A stretch of DNA of 64,000 bases from Aulostomus chinensis. Lineage: Eukaryota > Chordata > Actinopteri > Syngnathiformes > Aulostomidae. The notes under the pieces are model-generated. The model searched no databases, was not told the DNA's origin, and worked only from the letters and a program-made list of their open reading frames with translations. Where the stretch lies: the NCBI GenBank assembly GCA_037954235.1, contig JBBMOA010000004.1, positions 31,957,420 through 32,021,419 on the forward strand, written 5' to 3'. Of this stretch, positions 44,501 through 56,500 are shown piece after piece (positions within the stretch are counted from its first letter, which is position 1; every line of letters starts with the position of its first letter). Made by a program: the position numbers and the translations under genes.

Positions 44501-47500
44501 ATGAATTCATTCTCATCATGAATCTGCCTCTTGTTGTCTTTGTCAGAGTCTGTCAGGCTGGTGGACGGGTCGAACCTTTGCTCTGGCAGACTGGAGGTGA
44601 AATCTAACCAGCTGTGGTCCTCGGTGTGTGAAGAGGACTTTGACATGCAGGATGCAGAGGTGCTGTGTGGAGAGCTGAGATGTGGGACACCTTCAGTCCT
44701 GGAGGGGGGACTTTTTGGACCAGCAGAGTCTCCATTCTGGACTCAGGTGTTCCAGTGTGAGGGCCATGAATCTTCCCTCCTGGACTGTGGACGCTCAGGG
44801 TCTGGAAACACCTGCTCACCTGGCAAATCAGTTGGACTCATCTGCTCAGGTGGAGCTTTGGTTCAGGTCCTCCTCTGTCCTGTTGCATATTCATGTATTA
44901 ATGATGCTCTTGTCTCTGCTCAGATGCTGATGATGTCAGGTTGGTGGGAGGAGCAAACCACTGTGCTGGTAGACTGGAGGTGAAACACCTGGGAGAGTGG
45001 AGAGCAGCAGAGACAGACCGGTCCTGGACCCTGAAGGAAACAGCTGTGATATGTAGATGGCTGGACTGTGGTTCTGCTGTCTCAACACAGCAGAGAGACG
45101 AGTCCTCAGAACGACTCATGTGGTTCATCGACTCTGAGTGTGTTCAGTCTACATCAACACTGAAGGAGTGTGTGAGATCATGGAACTCTTCTGGTTCCTT
45201 CATCCAGGAAATCACCTGCTCAGGTAACATTATTGACACTAACAGTCATGTGACTGAGATCCAGGACAAGTTGACTTTGGCTGTTTACATGAACACAAAT
45301 ATTCCTCTATTATTCTGACAATGATGATATCCCATTTTTAACCTTTATTTAACCAGAGGAAACTCCCTGAGTGACTCACATTTGCAGCACCACTCTGATA
45401 ATGTTCTTGAAAACAACACAAGCTGCTCAGTACAGCCACTGAGGGCCTTGCTCAAGGGCCCCATGGTGGTGGTAGTGAGGGAGGCAGCAGTGCTGCTTGT
45501 AGCTCAATCCTGGTGAGACAAAGGTGAAGTGTACTGATGTTTCCAGTAGCTTTTTAATCTGTTCAGCTTTCAGTTGTATTTTAACCTAATTTACTGTCTC
45601 TCTGTTTCATTTTTGTGTTCAGAAAAAAACCTTCAGAGCTAAAAGACAGATAAATGAAATGAAATCAGTTCTTAATAAAAACACAAATTTTAAACGTCAG
45701 ATGTGCAACATGAACAATCTTCAAAACAATGAATCACAAAAATGAGTCATGTTCACCCATAGTGTGCTCATGTGATGAGGTAGAGAAGCTAACAAGACTG
45801 AGAAACAGTTGTGACCAAAGCTCATGGTTTTAGACTCCATTGGTTTCCATCAGTCTGCAGGTGAGCCCACTCACTGTCTCAGTCACACCCTCAACCTCGT
45901 CCTGTCGTATGGAATTGAAGCCGAAAATCAAGTTGTATTTCCACAGAACTCTTTTTAATCCCCGTCCCAATCTGTCCATCAGTCTCTTCCACTTTCTCTC
46001 TGTCTTTACATCTGTCCCTCTCTTTCCTCCTGTTTATCTGTCTTCCTCCCTTTTCTGTCTTGTCCTGCTCTCCTGCTCTCTTTCCCCCTGCTATTCAAAG
46101 CAGAAGGCCGTTCCTGTTGAGCCTGGATCTGCTCGACGTTCCTGCCTGTTAAAAGGAAGGCTTTTGTCACTGCTTTTGTGCCTGCTGATGGAGAATTGTT
46201 GGGTGTAGATTCATTGAAGAAGTTTGGTGCTGGACCTGCTGTACTTGTAAAGTGTCATGAGATAACTTTTGTAGTGATTTGGCTCAATACAAATAAAAGT
46301 GACTTGACTTGACTGATGTCAGCATAGCCTTTACCTCAACACACAGATACAAAAACCCCACCCAAAACACAGAACATGGCATCAAACAGAACAATGACAG
46401 AAGACCTTGTTCTCATTCCAACTTGGCGCTTCAAAGTTTTGAATGATTCCTACATGTTAGGAGCCTCGACTAAAAAAAGGCCTTAAGAAAATAAAAGCTC
46501 ACAGAGTTTAACCCCAATAAAAGCCTATCAGATTCATTTACACTCCTTCTTCCTGCCTCTCCTGATGATTGAACTGACAACCCTCCCATCACAAGTTCAC
46601 TTCTCTATGTGGTCAGGATGCTGATGTAAACCAGAGATTCCAGTTGAGTTCTCTGATTTAGAAATGTGGGATATTAAATCCTGGGATATTAGGTTCAGTG
46701 AGAAATGAGCAGGAATATTGTTTCCCAGTTTCAACAATCACATGAATTTTTCCAAGGAGGATAAATTCCTAGGAAATCTTTTTTCCTGTCTCATTTACAG
46801 GATTTGCTAGTTAACATGTCAGAGGCATGAACAGGTGAGTTCATGTTGACATGAATTCATTCTCATCATGAAACTGCCTCTTGTTGTCTTTTTCAGAGTC
46901 TGTCAGGCTGGTGGACGGGTCGGAACTTTGCTCTGGCAGACTGGAGGTGAAATCTAACCAGCTGTGGTCCTCAGTGTGTGAAGAGAACTTTGACATGCAG
47001 GATGCAGAGGTGCTGTGTGGAGAGCTGAGATGTGGGACACCTTCAGTCCTGGAGGGGGCACTTTTTGGACCAGCAGAGTCTCCATTCTGGACTCAGGTGT
47101 TCCAGTGTGAGGGCCATGAATCTTCCCTCCTGGACTGTGGACGCTCAGGGTCTGGAAACACCTGCTCACCTGGCAAATCAGTTGGACTCATCTGCTCAGG
47201 TGCAGCTTTGGTTCAGGTCCTCCTCCATCCTGTTGCATATTCATGTATTAATGATGCTCTTGTCTCTGCTCAGATGCTGATGATGTCAGGTTGGTGGGAG
47301 GAGCAAACCACTGTGCTGGTAGACTGGAGGTAAAACACCTGGGAGAGTGGAGAGCAGCAAAGACAGACTGGTCCTGGACCCTGAAGGAAACAGCTGTGAT
47401 ATGTAGACGGCTGGACTGTGGTTCTGCTGTCTCAACACAGCAGAGAGACGAGTCCTCAGAACGACTCGTGTGGTTCATCGACTCTGAGTGTGTTCAGTCT

Positions 47501-50500
47501 AAATCAACACTGAAGGAGTGTGTGAGATCATGGAACTCTCCTGGTTTCACCATCCAGGAAATCACCTGCTCAGGTAACATTATTGACAGTAACAGTCATG
47601 TGACTGAGATCCAGGACAAGTTGTCTTTGGCTGTTTACATGAACACAAATATTCTTCTATTATTCTGACAATGATGATATTCCATTTTTTAACCTTTATT
47701 TAACCAGAAGAAACTCCCTGAGTGACTCACATTTGCAGCATCACTCTGATAATGTTCACAAAAACCAAATCAAGCTGCTCAGTTCATCTACTGAGGGCCT
47801 TGCTCAAGGGCACCTCAGTGGTGTTCATGAGGGAGGCAGCAGTGCTGCTTGTAGCTCAATCCTGGTGAGACAAAGGTGAAGTGCACTGATGTTTCCAGAA
47901 GCTTTTTAATCTGTTCAGCACTCAGCAGGAATTTAACATAATTTACTGTCTGTTTCATCCTTTTCTTCAGGAAAAACCCTCAAGAGCTAAAAGACAGATA
48001 AATGAAATTAGCTCTTTTTTTAAACGTCAGATCTGCAACATAAACAATCTTCACAACAACGAACCACAAAAATTAGTCAAGTTCACCCATAGTGTGCTCA
48101 CGTGGTGAGGTAGAGAAGCTAACAAGACTGAGAAACAGTTGTGAGAGAAGCTCCTGTTAGCATAGCCTTCATCTCAACACTCAATCAAGTTCACTGATTC
48201 CCATAAATTGATATCAAACAAATGAAACACAGAGTTCCTTGTTCCAGTTCCAGCCAGGAGCTTCAAAATGCTGCCTGCCAGATGTGCAGGAACTTAACTG
48301 GATGCTCTTCAATATAAAAGCCTCAACTCCTGAGAATTGCCTTAACAAAATAAAAGCCCACGGGAAAATTTCCCTCAGAAATGGACCGACATTAGAGTCA
48401 TTTACACTGCTTCTTCCTGCAAATCCTGAGGATTGAACCAGCAACCTTCCAATCACAAGGCAATTTTCTTTCCTTTTGGTAACATGTTAGGGTTTAGGGT
48501 TGAGGATTGTGTGGGAGACCCAAATGCAGACAATTTTGGGAGGTGCACAAAAGAGGTTTATTGAAGCTGGGTGACTGGGGGCTAGACGTGGCGTGAGGGC
48601 GAAGGCTTGAGACGTGGCGTGAGGGCGGAGACGTGGCGTGAGGGCGGAGACAAGACGTGAGGCTGGAGGCTTGACCGGTGACTGATGAACTTGACAGTAT
48701 ACAAGACAGAACAATCAGCGACGACAGCGACATCATCAACAACAATGACCCAACAACCTAACAGGGGAAAACACACGGGTTAAATACGAGAGGGGAAACA
48801 AGACACAGGTGGTGCAATCAACCAGGTGAGACACATGAGGTAATCACAGGAGGGAGGTCAGGAAGACAGGACATGACTACAAAATAAAACAGGAAGCACG
48901 AGACAGGGATCGTGACATAACCAGTGCTCAATTTTGCAAGGGTCCAGAAGGTGATGAAAACCAGAGATTCCAGTTGTGTTCTCTGATTGACACATGTGGG
49001 ATATTAGATGATATAAGATCAACAGGGCGGCTCTATGGGGAAGCAAGATCTGTCTCAAACAAATGTCCTGCCCCCTCAAATCAAAATTTTAGAAGTAAAA
49101 AAAAAACACATTTCGATATACGTACAAAATTGATATATTCTGAGTTGACAAAATTATCTGCAGTAGCAGAAAAAATGCAAAAAAAGGTGTGTGATACAGT
49201 CTCAGCTTCCTCTCATCTCCCTGTCACTCAGCTGCACGCACATCTGTATTTGTAGAGTCAACTGAGGACCAGCCCGTTGTTCTTCTCACTGTTTGACTCT
49301 GTAAGAGAAGTGTTTCTTTCTGGATCCCACAAGCACCACAGTGAGCTGGTCTGCTGCATGGAGCCAACAAAGACCTTCAATGTTGTTGGTTGTCGAGATC
49401 TGGATGGATGTTTTATTTTATTCTTTATTTTATTTATTTATTTATTTTCTATTGATCGGTTTTGTTTTTCAAGACTTGGTGAAGGGATTTTTCTTTAATA
49501 ACCTGGCCTACCCTTTTTGTTTTGTTGACATTGGCAATAATGATAAGTGTTATTGTTGGGTTTGAATATATTTGATTCAGGCCATCCAATGAAGGTAGAT
49601 GTCAAGATTTAGTTGTTGTCATCCTAAGCAATGTTTTTTGTTTTTTTTTAGTTTTTGTTCTTTTCTCTTTTTAATTTTGCCCCGAGGTATTGCCACCTCA
49701 TCAGGGTCAGGGGGTTTGTGGGCCTCAGTGACCTGAAGAGTTACACCAGCAGAAGCTTAGCCTTCAGGTGGGACAAGTGGGACCAAGTGGGACCGGTCTT
49801 AGGGTAAAGGTTTAATAAAGAGCAATCAAACTACATGATAATATCAGTTATCCAGAGAACCACCTACCCACCCAACACCGCCACCACACCATTTCCCCAC
49901 ATCTGTTGCCGCCCTTTGCCCCCTTCACATTTCCATTTCATGGAAATCTATGTTTTCCTGTCTCATTTCCAGGGTTTGCTAGTTAACATGTCAGAGGCAT
50001 GAACAGGTGAGTTCATGTTAACATGAATTCATTCTCATCATGAATCTGCCTCTTGTTGTCTTTTTCAGAGTCTGTCAGGCTGGTGGATGGGTCGGACCTT
50101 TGTTCTGGAAGACTGGAGGTGAAATCTAACCAGCTGTGGTCCTCGGTGTGTGAAGAGGACTTTGACATGCAGGATGCAGAGGTGCTGTGTGGAGAGCTGA
50201 GATGTGGGACACCTTCAGTCCTGGAGGGGGCACTTTTTGGACCAGCAGAGTCTCCATTCTGGGCTCAGGTGTTCCAGTGTGAGGGCCATGAATCTTCCCT
50301 CCTGGACTGTGGACGCTCAGGGTCTGGAAACACCTGCTCACCTGGCAAATCAGTTGGACTCATCTGCTCAGGTGCAGCTTTGGTTCAGGTCCACTTCCGT
50401 CCTGTTGCATGTTCATGTATTAATGATGCTCTTGTCTCTGCTCAGATGCTGATGATGTCAGGTTGGTGGGAGGAGCAAACCACTGTGCTGGTAGACTGGA

Positions 50501-53500
50501 GGTGAAACACCTGGGAGAGTGGAGAGCAGCAGAGACAGACCGGTCCTGGACCCTGAAGGAAACAGCTGTGATATGTAGATGGCTGGACTGTGGTTCTGCT
50601 GTCTCAACACAGGAGAGAGACGAGTCCTCAGAACGACTCATGTGGTTCATCAACTCTGAGCGTGTTCAGTCTACATCAACACTGAAGGAGTGTGTGAGAT
50701 CATGGAACTCTTCTGGTTCCTCCATCCTGGAAATCACCTGCTCAGGTAACATTATTGACAGTAACAGTCATGTGACTGAGATCCAGGAGAAGTTGTCTTT
50801 GGCTGTTTACATGAACACAAATATTCTTCTATTATTCTGACAATGATGATATCCCATTTTTAACCTTTATTTAACCAGAGGAAACTCCCTGAGTGACTCA
50901 CATTTGCAGCATCACTCTGATAATGTTCACAAAAACCAAATCAAGCTGCTCAGTTCATCTACTGAGGGCCTTGCTCAAGGGCACCTCAGTGGTTTTCATG
51001 AGGGAGGCAGCAGTGCTGCTTGTAGCTCAATCCTGGCCAGACAAAGGTGAAGTGCACTGATGTTTCCAGTAGCTTTTTAATCTGTTCAGCACTCAGCAGG
51101 ATTTTAACATAATTTACTGTCTGTTTCATCCTTTTCTTCAGGAAAAACCCTCAAGTGCTAAAAGACAGATAAATGAAATTAGCTCTTTTTTTAAATGTCA
51201 GATCTGCAACATAAACAATCTTCACAACAACGAACCACAAAAATTAGTCAAGTTCACCCATAGTGTGCTCACGTGGTGAGGTAGAGAAGCTAACAAGACT
51301 GAGAAACAGTTGTGAGAGAAGCTCCTGTTAGCATAGCCTTCATCTCAACACTCAATCAAGTTCATTGATTCCCATAAATTGACATCAAACAAATGAAACA
51401 CAGAGTTCCTTGTTCCATTTCCAGCCAGGAGCTTCAAAATGCTGCCTGCCAGATGTGCAGGAACTTAACTGGACGCTCTTCAATATAAAAGCCTCAACTC
51501 CTGAGAATTGCCTTAACAAAATAAAAGCCCACGGGAAATTTTCCCTCAGAAATGGACCGACATTAGAGTCATTTACACTCTCTTCCTGCAAATCCTGAGG
51601 ATTGAACCAGCAACCTTCCAATCACAAGGCAATTTTCTTTCCTTTTCGTAACATGTCAGTTTTGGGGGTTGAGGATGGTGTGGGAGACCCAAATGCAGAC
51701 AATTTTGGGAGGTGCACAAAAGAGGTTTATTGAAGCTGGGTGACTGGGGGCTAGACGTGGCGTGAGGGCGAAGGCTTGAGACGTGGCGTGAGGGCGGAGA
51801 CGTGGCGTGAGGGCGGAGACAAGACGTGAGGCTGGAGGCTTGACCGGTGACTGATGAACTTGACAGTATACAAGACAGAACAATCAGCGACGACAGCGAC
51901 ATCATCAACAACAACAACAATGACCCAACAACCTAACAGGGGAAAACACACGGGTTAAATACGAGAGGGGAAACAAGACACAGGTGGTGCAATCAACCAG
52001 GTGAGACACATGAGGTAATCACAGGAGGGAGGTCAGGAAGACAGGACATGACTACAAAATAAAACAGGAAGCACGAGACAGGGATCGTGACATAACCAGT
52101 GCTCAATTTTGCAAGGGTCCAGAAGGTGATGAAAACCAGAGATTCCAGTTGTGTTCTCTGATTGACACATGTGGGATATTAGATGATATAAGATCAACAG
52201 GGCGGCTCTATGGGGAAGCAAGATCTGTCTCAAACAAATGTCCTGCCCCCTCAAATCAAAATTTTAGAAGTAAAAAAAAAAACACATTTTGATATACGTA
52301 CAAAATTGATATATTATGAGTTGACAAAATTATCTGCAGTAGCAGAAAAAATGCAAAAAAAGGTGTGTGATACAGTCTCAGCTTCCTCTCATCTCCCTGT
52401 CACTCAGCTGCACGCACATCTGTATTTGTAGAGTCAACTGAGGACCAGCCCATTGTTCTTCTCACTGTTTGACTCTGTAAGAGAAGTGTTTCTTTCTGGA
52501 TCCCACAAGCAACACAGTGAGCTGGTCTGCTGCATGGAGCCAACAAAGACCTTCAATGTTGTTGATTGTCGAGATCTGGATGGATGTTTTATTTTATTCT
52601 TTATTTTATTTATTTATTTATTTTCTATTGATCGGTTTTGTTTTTCAAGACTTGGTGAAGGGATTTTTCTTTAATAACCTGGCCTACCCTTTTTGTTTTG
52701 TTGACATTGGCAATAATGATAAGTGTTATTGTTGGGTTTGAATATATTTGATACAGGCCATCCAATGAAGGTAGATGTCAAGATTTAGTTGTTGTCATCC
52801 TAAGAAATGTTTTTTTGTTTTTTGTTTTTGTTTTTGTTTTCTTTTTTTTAATTTTGCCCCGAGGTATTGCCACCTCATCAGGGTCAGGGGGTTTGTGGGC
52901 CTCAGTGACCTGAAGAGTTACACCAGCAGAAGCTTAGCCTTCAGGTGGGACAAGTTGGACCAAGAGGGACCGGTCTTAGGGTAAAGGTCTGATAAAGAGC
53001 AATCAAACTACATGATAATATCAGTTATCCAGAGAACCACCTACCCCCCCCCCCCCCCAACACCGCCACCACACCATTTTCCCACATGTGTTGCCACCCT
53101 TTGCCCCCTTCACATTTCCATCTGCCCCCTTATATGTGACTGTCTAGAACCAGCCCTGTTGGATCACATGAATTATTTCAAGGATGATAAATTCCTTGGA
53201 AATTTGTGTCTTCCTGTCTCATTTCCAGGGTTTGCTAGTTAACATGTCAGAGGCATGAACAGGTGAGTTCATGTTGACATGAATTCATTCTCATCATGAA
53301 TCTGTCTCTTGTTGTCTTTTTCAGAGTCTGTCAGGCTGGTGGACGGGTCGAACCTTTGCTCTGGCAGACTGGAGGTGAAATCTAACCAGCTGTGGTCCTC
53401 GGTGTGTGAAGAGGACTTTGACATGCAGGATGCAGAGGTGCTGTGTGGAGAGCTGAGATGTGGGACACCTTCAGTCCTGGAGGGGGGACTTTTTGGACCA

Positions 53501-56500
53501 GCAGAGTCTCCATTCTGGACTCAGGTGTTCCAGTGTGAGGGCCATGAATCTTCCCTCCTGGACTGTGGACACTCAGGGTCTGGAAACACCTGCTCAACTG
53601 GCAAATCAGTTGGACTCATCTGCTCAGGTGCAGCTTTGGTTCAGGTCCTCCTCTGTCCTGTTGCATATTCATGTATTAATGATGCTCTTGTCTCTGCTCA
53701 GATGCTGATGATGTCAGGTTGGTGGGAGGAGCAAACCACTGTGCTGGTAGACTGGAGGTGAAACACCTGGGAGAGTGGAGAGAAGCAGAGACAGACTGGT
53801 CCTGGACCCTGAAGGAAACAGCTGTGATATGTAGATGGCTGGACTGTGGTTCTGCTGTCTCAACACAGCAGAGAGACGAGTCCTCAGAACGACTCGTGTG
53901 GTTCATCGACTCTGAGTGTGTTCAGTCTACATCAACACTGAAGGAGTGTGTGAGATCATGGAACTCTCCTGGTTCCACCATCCAGGAAATCACCTGCTCA
54001 GGTAACATTATTGACACTAACAGTCATGTGACTGAGATCCAGGACAAGTTGACTTTGGCTGTTTACATGAACACAAATATTCTTCTATTATTCTGACAAT
54101 GATGATATTCCCTTTTTTAACCTTTATTTAACCAGAGGAAACTCACTGAGGGACTCACATTTGCAGCATCACTCTGATAATGTTCATTATCACATAAAAC
54201 AAGGTGCTCAGTTCAGCCACTGAGGGCCTTGCTCAAGGGCCCCATGGTGGTGGCAGTGAGGGAGGCAGCAGTGCTGCTTGTAGCTCAATCCTGGTGAGAC
54301 AAAGGTGAAGTGTACTGATGTTTCCAGTCGCTTTTTAATCTGTTCAGCTTTCAGTTGTATTTTAACATAATTTACTGTCTCTCTGTTTCATTTTTGTCTT
54401 CAGAAAAAAACCTTCAGAGCTAAAAGACAGATAAATGAAATAAATTTATTTCTTAGAAAAACAACAATTTTAAACGTCAGATGTGCAACATGAACAATCT
54501 ACACAACAACAAACCACAAAAATTAGTCATGTTCACCCATAGTTTGCTCATGTGGTGAGGTAGAGAAGCTAACAAGACTGAGAAACAGTTGTGAGAGAAG
54601 CTCCTGTTAGCATAGCCTTCATCTCAACACTCAATCAAGTTCACTGATTCCCATAAATTGACATCAAACAAATGAAACACAGAGTTCCTTGTTCCAGTTC
54701 CAGCCAGGAGCTTCAGTGTCTTAAACAGGATCAGCACACATCAGGAAAACCCTGTTTAACCTCACTTCATTCTGTGAAGGCATCAAATTGCTGCCTGCCA
54801 GATGTGCAAAACAGGAACGTAACTGGATTCCCTTCAAAATAAAATTCTCAAATCCTGAAAATTACCTGAACAAATTAAAACCCCTCAGGAAATTTTCCCT
54901 CAGAAACAGACCTACATGAGAGTCATTTACACTGCTTCTTCCTGCAAATCCTGAGGATTGAACCAGCAACCCTCCAATCACAAGTTAATATTTCTTAACT
55001 TCAAGCCACCAGTGCTCAAATTTGACAAGGGTTAAGATGGTGATGAAAACCAGAGATTCCAGTTGTGTTCTCTGATTTATACGTGTGGGATTTCAGATGA
55101 TATAAGAGCATGTGAATTATTTCAAAGAGGATAAATTCCTTGCAATTCTAAATTTTCTTTTTCATTCTCAGGTTAAATTCCTTGGAAATCTGTGTTTTCC
55201 TGTCTCATTTCCAGGGTTTGCTAGTTAACATGTCAGAGGCATGAACAGGTGAGTTCATGTTAACATGAATTCATTCTCATCATGAATCTGCCTCTTGTTG
55301 TCTTTGTCAGAGTCTGTCAGGCTGGTGGACGGGTCGAACCTTTGCTCTGGCAGACTGGAGGTGAAATCTAACCAGCTGTGGTCCTCAGTGTGTGAAGAGG
55401 ACTTTGACATGCAGGATGCAGAGGTGCTGTGTGGAGAGCTGAGATGTGGGACACCTTCAGTCCTGGAGGGGGGACTTTTTGGACCAGCAGAGTCTCCATT
55501 CTGGACTCAGGCGTTCCAGTGTGAGGGCCATGAATCTTCCCTCCTGGACTGTGGACGCTCAGGGTCTGGAAACACCTGCTCACCTGGCAAATCAGTTGGA
55601 CTCATCTGCTCAGGTGGAGCTTTGGTTCAGGTCCTCCTCCGTCCTGTTTCATATTCATGTATTAATGATGCTCTTGTCTCTGCTCAGATGCTGATGATGT
55701 CAGGTTGGTGGGAGGAGCAAACCACTGTGCTGGTAGACTGGAGGTGAAACACCTGGGAGAGTGGAGAGCAGCAGAGACAGACCGGTCCTGGACCCTGAAG
55801 GAAACAGCTGTGATATGTAGATGGCTGGACTGTGGTTCTGCTGTCTCAACACAGCACAGAGACGAGTCCTCAGAACGACTCGTGTGGTTCATCAAATCTG
55901 AGTGTGTTCAGTCTACATCAACACTGAAGGAGTGTGTGAGATCATGGAACTCTTCTGGTTCCACCATCCAGGAAATCACCTGCTCAGGTAACATTATTGA
56001 CACTAACAGTCATGTGACTGAGATCCAGGAAAAGTTGTCTTTGGCTGTTTACATGAACACAAATATTCCTCTGTTATTCTGACAATGATGAGATCCTGAA
56101 TTTGATGAGGGTCATGTTGATGATGTGAAATACGGAGTCCAGATGTTTCACTTCAAGCAGAGAGACCAAGTTGTCTCAAATACGAGTGTGTGTTTGTGTG
56201 TGTGTGTGTGTGTGTATGTGTTTGTGTGTTTTGGGGGTTCAGCCTCATCAAGCAATAACAAGAGGAAGGTGAGTCAGGAAGGGAAGTTTCATGGTTCTTG
56301 TTTTTTCCGATGAGTTTCAGCAGGATTAGTAGCTGAGAAAAATGGGTGAATATTAGAATGATGATTTCCTGATGTCTCCACAGAGTCTGTCAGGCTGGTG
56401 GGGGGGTCCAGTCTGTGCACAGGCAGACTGGAGGTGAAGTCTAACCAGTCATGGTCCTCTGTGTGTGAGGAGGATTTTGGCCTGCAGGATGCAGAGGTGG

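Noticed and set aside
44604..44819. 71- to 82-codon minus-strand and alternate-frame open frames repeated in every SRCR module
   Set aside because: They recur only because the underlying SRCR exons are duplicated. They sit antisense to, or in another frame of, well supported exons.
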